NCBI GenBank assembly: GCA_946902875.1
Contig: OX336345.1
Span: 193,501 to 257,500, forward strand
Direction of reading: 5' to 3'
Length of the DNA stretch: 64,000 bases
Source: Nematopogon swammerdamellus
Lineage: Eukaryota; Arthropoda; Insecta; Lepidoptera; Adelidae
The notes beneath the pieces are model-generated. The model saw only the letters and a program-made list of their open reading frames with translations, had not been told where the DNA came from and did not search any database. Made by a program: the position numbers and the translations under genes. Positions within the stretch are counted from its first letter, which is position 1. Every line of letters begins with the position of its first letter. This document shows positions 22,420 through 33,300 of the stretch, piece after piece.

Positions 22420-22812
22420 GCGGCGGCGCCGGCGGGGCGGCGGGGCGGCGGCGCGGAGGCGGAGGCGGAGGCGGAGGCGGCGGCGGGGGCGGCGCGCGGA
22501 GGCGGCGGCGGGGGCGGCGTGCGTAGGCGGCAGCGGAGGCGGCGCGGCGACGCGGCGGGGGCGGCGCGGATGAGGTGGTGGCGGCGCGGAGGCGGAGGCG
22601 GCGGCGGCACGCGGAGGCGGAGGCGGCGGCGGCGGCACGCGGAGGCGGAGGCGGCGCGGGGGCTCGCGGCGCGGATGAGGTGGCGGCGCGGGGGAGGCGG
22701 CGGCGCGCGGAGGCGGCGGCGCGCGGAGGCGCGGCGGCGCGCGGAGGCGGAGGCGGTGGCGCGGAGGAGGTGGCGACTGGCGGCGCAAAGGCGGCGGCGC
22801 GGAGGAGCTAGG
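22420..22812. repeat. GGC/GGA-rich simple repeat, about 390 bp
   Basis: Nearly pure interrupted GGCGGCGGAGGCGGAGG-type sequence. It is open in several frames on both strands (Ala/Gly/Arg or Pro/Ala/Arg), which is a composition effect. Strong G/C strand asymmetry makes quadruplex formation likely. It sits 1.3 kb upstream of gene B. Confidence 0.88.
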
Positions 22813-23119
22813 TGCCATAATAATGTGAAACTTTGAAAATTTGTGTTTTTTTTTCTTCAATTAGACTTGAGATGAAAATGGAAGTGATAGATACCTACTT
22901 ACTTACAACAACAAATCATTTTATTTGTTCAAGTAGATATAATATTGTCGAGGATGACTAAACAATTAGCTATTTTGAATCTAGAGCTTATATCTACGTA
23001 GGTATATGTAGAGTAGTGTATTAGCGTAGATCGAATAAGTAATTTTACTATAGAGATAGGGTGGGATAGTCTTAATTATCAACAAAGGCGGACATAATTA
23101 AATTTATTGGACACATTGT
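22813..23119. other. Non-coding, no gene seen
   Basis: AT-rich sequence between the GGC tract and a LINE fragment. Confidence 0.35.
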
Positions 23120-23245
23120 CCACTCTGCACGTCTATGGAACTCATTGCCGTACCGCATTCGTCGCTGTCAGACTCTTGGCACATTCAAAATCTTGTTGAA
23201 GAAACATTATCTCAGCAGTTGCTCTGTTGTGGAATAAGGTATTAT
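23120..23245 (+). pseudogene. LINE ORF2 C-terminal fragment
   Basis: Forward translation gives RLWNSLPYRIRRCQTLGTFK then ILLKKHYLS. This is the RLWN.LP...FK..LK..L ending typical of many non-LTR retrotransposon polyproteins. It is followed by TA-rich microsatellite (about 23346-23370). Confidence 0.65.
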
Positions 23246-23789
23246 GTATTTATTTATCTTATTATATACTTGTATCTATGTATGGACATGTATATTTATA
23301 TAAGTATGTTTTTATTTGTTTATGTATATATTTGTATAAGTATGTAGTATATATATATATATATATATTACTTTCCTGTCCAAATGTCTGCACTACCCTT
23401 GTCATATTTCTTTCTCATTTACTCTCGTAAAGTAATTATTATTTAATTCAATCTACGCTAATAGTAAATAGGTCGGTAGTGCTTGCTGCTGACTATGCAT
23501 GTGTGTCAACTTAGTTCTGGCTGTGTCGTGGTGAATTAACAGCCGATATAAGTAGTCACGGAGTAATAAAACGTTTGCTCAAGTAGCTAGCTACATATGT
23601 ATATTGTACACAAGTGAAAAATAACTTGGTGCACTCTGTTTAGGTCAGGTTTAGGTTTAGATAAAGGAAGCTAATCCACGTCGAGCCGCTTAGTACTATT
23701 CCTCATCTCAGAGGCGTCTCGAGCGCTGCTATCAACAAATTACAAGCACGCTATCAGAGAGCGATAATGAAAGATTCATTTTCGATACA

Positions 23790-24091
23790 TTCTAGTTGAG
23801 TCCGTCCGGCGCGGCGCGGCGCGGGGTGAGTCACGCGCGCTCGCGGCCGGCCGTGCTGCTGAGGTGTCTTGCTCCGCTCTGACGTTGTTGCTCGTGCTAA
23901 CATATATTTTTATTTACGTAGAAAATATTTTAGTTTAATATATTAAATCTCAACACAATAATAATATGTTTAATTAGGAATGAGTGCTGACAATGTTGGA
24001 AGGAAGCTCAAATGAAGTGAAGTGTCTAACGAACTGTGTAACAGTTGGAAACGTTAATCATATTATTTAAATTTAGAATAACAAATAGAGA
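23790..24091 (+). promoter_or_regulatory. Candidate promoter/5'UTR region of gene B
   Basis: A GC-rich patch (CGGCGCGGCGCGGCGCGGGG near 23810, TGAGTCACGCGCGCTCGCGG) lies about 270 bp upstream of the start codon in otherwise AT-rich DNA. No TATA box or transcription start can be placed with confidence. Confidence 0.25.
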
Positions 24092-24300
24092 ATGAAAGCA
24101 GGCGCGGAGGAGAGCGGCGGCGGCGGCGGCGGAGGCGGCGGCGGCGGAGGCGATGATGTGAACGTGGACAGTATCCTCGGGGAGTTGGGGCCAGTGGGGA
24201 AATATCAAATTTACATATTGCTCCTGCTATGTCTGCCCAACATAATGGGTGCCATGTACAGCATGAATTTCGTGTTCACAGCCGCTGACGTGCCATACAG
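24092..24300 (+). CDS. Gene B coding exon 1
   Basis: The ATG at 24092 is chosen because the frame opens directly into MKAGAEESGG, a Gly run and SILGELGPVGKYQIY before TM1. It ends TAC AG before GTAGTT. The Gly run is encoded by GGC/GGA repeats and may vary in length. Confidence 0.88.
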
Positions 24301-27300
24301 GTAGTTATGTTTGTTCATATTGAAATGAAAGCTTGCAAGCAACGCGAGTTTTCATTTGAATCTTCAGTTCGGCCACACCACAAGTCAAAAGGATTTTCGT
24401 CTTTCAGTAGTAGACTAATTAGTAGCAGTAGGTCCGAACAGGCACCAGCTTGCCAGGTGTTCGGGTTTTTACCGAACTGGTATGTGAGCCCCGTGTTCGG
24501 TGTTCGGTATGACGAAAATACCGAAGCATGAGTGGTTTAGAAAGAAAAAGAAAGAAAAGTTACAGAGTCAGAGTAATCGGCGCGTGCTGTATATTGTCAC
24601 CGCGCGCCGCCGCGCCAGGGTAGGTAGGTAATAGCTGTGGTAATAGGAGCTAGGGAACACACTCTTCGATCTTTGTATAGAAATCCCGGCATGTGGCACC
24701 AAGGTGTCTAAGGACGATCATAGAAGGACGGTTGCATATTTCATGAAAAAAATTGTACATACCTACTTGAAATAGCGTACGGGCAAAAATCTATCCTTTG
24801 ATTTAAATAGTGCGTTTTTTTTATCTGGACTGTCTGGTAACCCTGACAGGTACCCAAGTATATTTTATTTTTCATATCATACAACGAATAACGATTATTA
24901 ATTGTTCTGCGAGATATTACATTAATTAGTACCTACATTCACCAATGTGTACTGATGTAATGATAAGCTCTTGATTACTAAGTGCTTATCTGAATAAAAC
25001 GGTCGTTCGTCTCGTCCGCGAGGTCTCTTCCATCCAATGCAAAAACATTGTCTTTGTTTTATACTATAGAGGAAAAGTGCTCGAGGAATATACGAGTAAT
25101 AATAGTTTGTTGACCTCGTGAGACCATTGATATAGTAACATCAACAATTAGTGAGATATATGCCTCGCGTCGCGTGTACAGCTATTACAGAACAGATGTA
25201 TGTATGAAACAACAGCTGTACTTATTCTCGTTGGCTGTACGTACTATACAATGAGACTGAGGAGAGCTTTAGAAAGAGACCATCCGGTTGTAGAGCGTCG
25301 TCTCTATCTGTAAGTTCAACGCATAGGGATGCAATCCCTGCCCAGTTAGCGTTGTGTGGAGGTGGAAAGGGGACGGCGGGATCGATTGTCGAACCGGGAA
25401 CACATTGTCCACTGACCACTCACGACCACCGCCCAGTGCCCTTCGCACTAGCTACTTCTCACTTTTACCGCTTCAAACATAATGTTAAAATTGTTACAGA
25501 TGCCAGATTGCTGAATGTGAAACTGGCACCGACTTACTTTATGAAGAGCCTTGGACGTTCGAATTCGTGCCCAATGGCACGCGGTGCCAGCGATATGTCC
25601 CTTTGGTGTTAGAGCCCGCGCCAGAAGGAGAAACCTGCGACATAAACAACTACGACACTCGCGAGACCGTGTCCTGTACTAGTTGGGTGTACGGATCCCG
25701 CGACACTATTGTCGCTGAGGTACCATTTTCTAGTAATTGTTTTTTTTTTATTTCGTCTAAGACAAAAGTTAACATAATAAGTACAAACACATGAACATTC
25801 AGTTGATATTATGTTTGTGTGTTCTGTCCTGGTGCGCAGGAATGTTCGCTTCGCAACCAGCATCAACTGACATTGTCTAATCATTTAATGTTCATTCAAA
25901 CTGGCGAATGCAATACTGACAGACAGAGAGATGCTCCGACGCGAGCACATATCACCTCCAAGATGGTGCCATACCGGAGACTTCCCCTTGGATTGATATG
26001 CGAAGGGTGGACTGGACGAAACTGTGTGCTGCAATGAGTCTACCTCATATGTCACAGAATAATGCAATACCTCTTGTGTGCGAGAGACCACCCCGGATTG
26101 GCGGCCGTCTCCCCGCCACCGATGTCTTGCTCTGTGCGTCCAAAACTGTAAACTTCAATAAACGCGTGCGTTGCTCTAACTAAATGTTCGTTATTGTTTC
26201 AGTTCGGGCTGGCGTGCCAGGATTACAAACGGACAATGGTCGGCTCCATCAGAAGTATAGCAGTCGTATTTGCTCTCATCATAACCGGATTTATATCAGA
26301 CAGGTGAGCGAGCAGCCAATCGGTTTGCAAATTATTAACCTCAAATGCGATGGCAACGTCCGCAAGTGTTAATTCAAGTGGATGATTCCTCGCAGGTGGG
26401 GCAGGAAAAAGGCTTTCTGCATATTCGCTTTCTTCGCATCGAGCCTGGGCATTCTCAAGTCTTTCTCTGTCAGCTATGAGATGTACGTCTCTGTGGAGTT
26501 CTTCGAAGCTTTCCTCGGCTACGGCTTCAACAGCGCTGGATATGTTATGAGTAAGTAGGTATGAACATTTATCTTTGGCGGACTAGAACCATATTTCCTA
26601 AATGTGAAAATTATTTTGGCCACTTTCATTTTATCATAAGGGAATCAAATTGTATGAAATAAAAGAGCACACGTCTTATCCTTTAGACAGAGACAACCAC
26701 AGAAAACGATTTCATACACCGCATGAAACTGTTTATTATATTCTGTGGTCCTTATATTGTTTCCTGAGCATTCTCAAAGAGTTTGTATTACGCTTTAATC
26801 AGAACGACTTCACTCGAACTTGGCACAATTCACTCTATCATATCCGGATTAGGCTGAAAGTTCAACTGCGGTCAAATTATTGATTACTTACGACTTTATT
26901 AATTTATGTACGTAGTTTGTATTTTAACCAATTTTGAATTATAAATAGCGACTAGGTAAACCTGATCCTGTACTACGTATTTAAGATTTTAATCTTAAAA
27001 CTCAGTGAATACACTTTATTGTTCTCTTTCCATATAAGTAATGATCCCTGCAGATTTCTATCGTCTCTGTTTATCTCCATCGCGAGCGTTAACTAAATAG
27101 AACACTGGATAATGAACCTATTTGTTATATCCCGTGACCTAGCATCTGGAGTGTTCGTCAGACTAATCCCTTGTTTGTCTCGAGCTTACGTCACCATCTA
27201 ATGTGGGCTCAGTGTGAGCGACCTCATGAAAACCTTACTATGAATCGCAAAAGCAATTTGCATAGACAACGCAGCTTCTATTACCTACAGCTGTTCTTGC

Positions 27301-30300
27301 TAAATGTTGCCAGGCGGTGCTGGCTCTATTTGTACTTCTAACTCTAAGAACAACAGAAGGTAGACCATATTTACTATCTCGATATAAAATGCTCACTTTC
27401 TCGTTTCAGTCGTGGAACTGGCCCGGCCGTATCTCCGAGTGATATTCACAAGCATGACTGGCATATCATACGGACTAGGAGGCGCCATTTTTGGTATGCT
27501 GGCAATGTACGTGCCTTACTGGCGAGACCTTCTGCGAACAATCCACACGCCAGCTCTTCTCTTCCTTCTGTACATAGTGATACTCGACGAGAGCCCCCGC
27601 TGGCTTTACGGAAAAGGCAGGAAGCAGGAAGCTGGGAAAATTATTAAGAAGGCAGCAAGATGGAACAAGGTGACACTTTCAGAGGAAGCTATCAATGATT
27701 TGGAATCGAAACAGGTGAAAGAAGAACCGAAGTATAATACGCCAAAGAAGAATATATTTATCCAACTGGTAACGTCGAAGGTGCTAATCTCAAGATTCGC
27801 AGTATGTTCCTTCTGTTGGATAGCCTCGACCTTCGTATACTATGGACTGTCCATAAACTCAGTCTCTTTGTCCGGTAATAAATACGTCAACTATTCGTTG
27901 AGCTCTTTAATGGAAGTAGTGGCTTCGTTCTTCATAATGATGTCTTTGGAGCGCTATGGCAGAAAGAAATGCATAATGACTGCGTTTGTCATGTGTGGGA
28001 CCTGCTGCATCGTGCCGCCATTTTTAAGTAAGTTTTTCTCGGACATCCTGTTCTACCATCCTGTTAGATCATCTCTCCGTCTGCGATATTGATATCAGTA
28101 CCTATATGCCGATAACGTTTTATTTACGACTGACTGTGAGATGATAAGATTGCGTTTAAAGTTTGTGACGTTGAATTCCTATTACCTACTTAGAAAGGTG
28201 ACCTTATTCTCTTTTTCATCTATCGCCCTTGGACTTATCTCGTTGTTCAAGGACTGTCTATGCTACGTCGGTCAATTACCTCATGTGTGCGTCGGTTGTT
28301 TATATATTTATATACTTCCAATAGGTAATATTTTTACTGATTTGCGTATTTGCAGACCAGACGAACGTACAACTCGGCTTTTTCTTCATCGGCAAGATCG
28401 CCATCACGTACGCGTTCAACAGTGTGTACGTGTACACTTCGGAGTTGTTTCCCACAAACGCCAGAAACTCTCTGCTAAGCGCATGCTCTCTTGTCGGCCG
28501 AATTGGATCCGTTCTGGCGCCACAGACTCCTTTGCTTGTAAGTTTTGAAGTCGTCTCCAGTAGATATTTATAATAAGAAACATAATTATTATTATTATTT
28601 CCCCTCGAGTACCACTTCAGATCTCTTTGGTTAAAACGAACCTAATATAAATCCTGCATGTACCTACAGCTGGAACAACACGGGCTTACAACATTACTCA
28701 GCACATCGCATAAACATAAAAACACAAGTCAACACAGCAGGCTATGCACCGTGTGGGGCCGGTACTTTAAAATAATAGCCCCACTGCATCTCTCCCCGTG
28801 TATGTCGTAAAAGTCGACTAAAGTATATGACTCCCTTCTTATATTACTAGGTGGGAGGGTTTAACCCGCCCGGGTTGGTACCACCGCACTGAATGAAAGG
28901 TCGGTCGAAACGGCTATGTAAATAGTTTGTTTTTTCCGTCCAGTTGAGTGTAGCCGGCACCACCGAAGGGAAGCACTGACGTGGCACCAAGTTCACCCGG
29001 TTTTATGGGCTGACATCACGGATGTTGTAGGCGATGTAGCCAACCATGTCAGTCCATAAAAAAAGGCAATTATACATTGACGCTCGAGTTTTTTAGTTCT
29101 TTCTAATATCATCTAAAAGTTTACATTATGTTAAGATTTGTGGTAAAAATGTCTGCTTACTTCGGTATTTCCAATAACCGAATTGGAAGCGAGCGAAGCC
29201 GCGGGCAAGAGCTAGTAGGGTATAAATTACATTAAACATACCTACGTTATGTTTCGTCACTAATGAACTTCCTGATTATTTATCGATAATGGTTCGAAAT
29301 CACCGAACAATGTTCATTGATATCGTTCATAATCGAGTCATGTGATAAGGGCTAAATCATATTGACACAGACATATTCATCTTTATATAGTTTTCCTCTT
29401 ATTCGCTCGAGGCCTAGACGTCGAAGTATATGCATAAATATCGACGATCTGACTCAGATTCTCATAAATATTAGGAATCAAAGTGGTGTATTTTTTCTCT
29501 GGCTCTGTTCATCTGGATATAGGAATAGTCGCCGAAAAAAATGTATGGTACATTTATATGTTGCAATCGCAATGGGCATTTGTTGATGCACGGGACAAAC
29601 ACAATCAATTTACCAATGGGCATAGGCCTGGGCTTCTATCTATCAATAGTAGGTGAAACAGAACACGCTGCTATAACAAGTGTTGCGCAGGCGCTGCTGC
29701 TGCCGGCTCTGCCCGCGTTCCTGTTCGGTGGTGTCGCGGTGGCGGCGGCGCTCCTGCTCCTCCTCATGCCGGAGACACAGAACACGCTGCTATAACAAGT
29801 GTTGCGCAGGCGCTGCTGCTGCCGGCTCTGCCCGCGTTCCTGTTCGATGGTGTCGCGGTGGCGGCGGCGCTCCTGCTCCTCCTCATGCCGGAGACACAGA
29901 ACACGCTGCTATAACAAGTGTTGCGCAGGCGCTGCTGCTGCCGGCTCTGCCCGCGTTCCTGTTCGATGGTGTCGCGGTGGCGGCGGCGCTCCTGCTCCTC
30001 CTCATGCCGGAGACACAGAACACGCTGCTATAACAAGTGTTGCGCAGGCGCTGCTGCTGCCGGCTCTGCCCGCGTTCCTGTTCGGTGGTGTCGCGGTGGC
30101 GGCGGCGCTCCTGCTCCTCCTCATGCCGGAGACACAGAACACGCTGCTATAACAAGTGTTGCGCAGGCGCTGCTGCTGCCGGCTCTGCTCGCGTTCCTGT
30201 TCGGTGGTGTCGCGGTGGCGGCCGCGCTCCTGCTCCTCCTCATGCCGGAGACACAGAACACGCTGCTATAACAAGTGTTGCGCAGGCGCTGCTCCTGCCG

Positions 30301-33300
30301 GCTCTGCCCGCGTTCCTGTTCGGTGGTGTCGCGGTGGCGGCGGCGCTCCTGCTTCTCCTCATGCGGGAGACACAGAACACGCTGGTATAACAAGTGTTGC
30401 GCAGGCGCTGCTGCTGCCGGCTCTGCCCGCGTTCCTGTTCGGTGGTGCCGCGGTGGCGGCGGCGCTCCTGCTCCTCCTCATGCCGGAGACACAGAACACG
30501 CTGCTATAATAAGTGTTGCGCAGGCGCTGCTCCTGCCGGCTCTGCCCGCGTTCCTGTTCGGTGGTGTCGCGGTGGCGGCGGCGCTCCTGCTTCTCCTCAT
30601 GCGGGAGACACAGAACACGCTGTTATAACAAGTGTTGCGCAGGCGCTGCTGCTGCTGGCTCTGCCCGCGTTCCTGTTCGGTGATGTCGCGGTGGCGGCCG
30701 CGCTCCTGCTCCTCCTCATGTCGGAGACACAGAACACACTGCTATAACAAGTGTTGCGCAGGCGCTGCTGCTGCCGGCTCTGCCCGCGTTCCTGTTCGGT
30801 GGTGTCGCGGTGGCGGCGGCGCTCCTGGTCCTCCTCATGCCGGAGACACAGAACACGCTGCTATAACAAGTGTTGTGCAGGCGCTGCTGCTGCCGGCTCT
30901 GCCCGCGTTCCTGCTATAACTCGAGCAGCAAATATGTTCTTGGCATATTTGTTGACATATCGGGGGCGTTCGATAACCTATGGTGGCCCAGTGTTATGGA
31001 TTCATTGCGTAAGCTTGATTGTCCCGGTAACGCCTATAAGCTCGTGAAGGATTATTTCAGTGGCCGAAAGGCCACTGTATGTTCGAAGTACGGGTCTGTG
31101 GCGAAACTGGTGACTAAAGGCTGTCCGCAGGGATCCGTCTTTGGACCTACCATATGGAACATCGTTTTCGATGGTAGTATCGATCGCGAAGTAGACGAGA
31201 TTTCGTACGCAGATGATAAGGTCATTATTATACATGGTGATTCCAGGAAGGAACTGGAGCAAAAAGCTCAGAATGCGATTGATCGAATGAATGATTGGTG
31301 CAAAAGTGTAAAGATGACGCTCTCGACTAGTAAAACTGTAATGATGCTCTTAAAGGGTAAACTAGACACAAACAGGCCGCCCACCGTTAAACTGGACGGG
31401 CGTAGCCTCACTATGGTCAAAAGTTTTAAATACCTTGGGGTCATGCTAGACGAGAAACTCGGTGTGGGCTCTCACGTGACGATGATCTGTGAAAAGTCCA
31501 AAAAACTGTTTCATGCTCTGGCCAAAGTGGCGAGCGCGACCTGGGGTCTTAGACAAAAAGCCTTAACCATTATCTATAGAGGTGTGGTGGAGGCAGTCTT
31601 GACCTATGCGTCGGCCAGTTGGTCACGTAGGCTTAATTGCCGACATATTAGGCAAATTAGAAGCGCACAGCGCTCTATCCTCTTGAGAGTCATAAGGGCG
31701 TACCGTACGGTCTCTACAGAAGCGGTATTCGCTATCGCTTGTGTGCTCCCCATTGATATCCTAATACAGGAAAGGGTGAGCATGTTCAGCCGCAAAAGCG
31801 GAATTTGCGAACGATACGAGCGATATAGCGACATAGAGATTGGTACGGATGATTTGCCCATGACAATTAAGAGGAAATTTAAAGAGCGTAGCGTGGAAAT
31901 TTGGCAGGACGAATGGGCCAAATGTGAGAAAGGTCATCTCACGCGAGAGTTCATACCGAGAGTTATCGTAAAAATGAGAGGAAAGAAAGTATTTAGAGTG
32001 AATCACGAGCTGGTCCAGTTCCTAACTGGACATGGGAAGTTCGGAAAATACTTCTTTAGATTCGGCATCATAGATAATAGCATATGCGAGTGCGGGGAAC
32101 CGATCGATTCGGTAGACCACGTTCTCTTTGAGTGTTCTCTGAGCGATAATGCAAGGGGAGCACTCGAGAGCGTGGTCCAAAATGCTGGGTTGGTCTGGCC
32201 CATAAGCAAAGATCTATTTCTAGATGATCGGGTTGTAGAGGGTTTCCGAGCTTTCTGTGCGGAAGTAATTAGAGAAAGGTCGTAGATGATCGCCGCCTCC
32301 CCGCGGTGGGGACGGAAACGAAGATCGGGTCACCCGCTTGCGGGTAATAAAAACCCCGAGAACGGCTAAAGGCGATCAGCTCGACTTTTGCCATTAGGGG
32401 TTAGCATAAATCACTAATGGTCAAAGCCGACAAAGTAAAAAAGAGATGTACAATTGAGAGAGAGCAATTGTTGATGAATGAGAGAGTAAGCAGTAAAAGG
32501 CTAAGCCTAATCTGCGTGAATGAACACAAATGAATGAATGAATGCCCGCGTTCCTGTTCGGTGGTGTCGCGGTGGCGGCGGCGCTCCTGCTCCTCCTCAT
32601 GTCGGAGACACAGAACACGCTGCTATAACAAGTGTTGCGCAGGCGCTGCTGCCGGCTCTGCCCGCGTTCCTGTTCGGTGGTGTCGCGGTGGCGGCGGCGC
32701 TCCTGCTCCTCCTCATGCCGGAGACACAGAACACGCTGCTATAACAAGTGTTGCGCAGGCGCTGCTGCTGCCGGCTCTGCCCGCGTTCCTGTTCGGTGGT
32801 GTCGCGGTGGCGGCCGCGCTCCTGCTCCTCCTCATGCCGGAGACACAGAACACACTGCTATAACAAGTGTTGCGCAGGCGCTGCTCCTGCCGGCTCTGCC
32901 CGCGTTCCTGTTCGGTGGTGTCGCGGTGGCGGCGGCGCTCCTGCTTCTTCTCATGCGGGAGACACAGAACACGCTGTTATAACAAGTGTTGCGCAGGCAC
33001 TGCTGCTGCCGGCTCTGCCCGCGTTCCTGTTCGGTGGTGTCGCGGTGTCGGCGGCGCTCCTGCTCCTCCTCATGCTGGAGACACAGAACACGCTGCTATA
33101 ACAAGTGTTGCGCAGGCGCTGCTGCTTCCGGCTCTGCCCGCGTTCCTGTTCGGTGGTGTCGCGGTGGCGGCCGCGCTCCTGCTCCTCCTCATGCCGGAGA
33201 CACAGAACACACTGCTATAACAAGTGTTGCGCAGGCGCTGCTGCTGCCGGCTCTGCCCGCGTTCCTGTTCGGTGGTGTCGCGGTGGTGGCCGCGCTCCTG

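Noticed and set aside
22321..22860. Ala/Gly/Arg- and Pro-rich frames up to 171 codons
   Set aside because: Low-complexity GGC/GGA repeat open in several frames on both strands; no other coding evidence.
28141..28548. 135-codon frame covering gene B exon 6
   Set aside because: Out of frame with the transporter; it overlaps exon 6 in the wrong frame and includes intron sequence.
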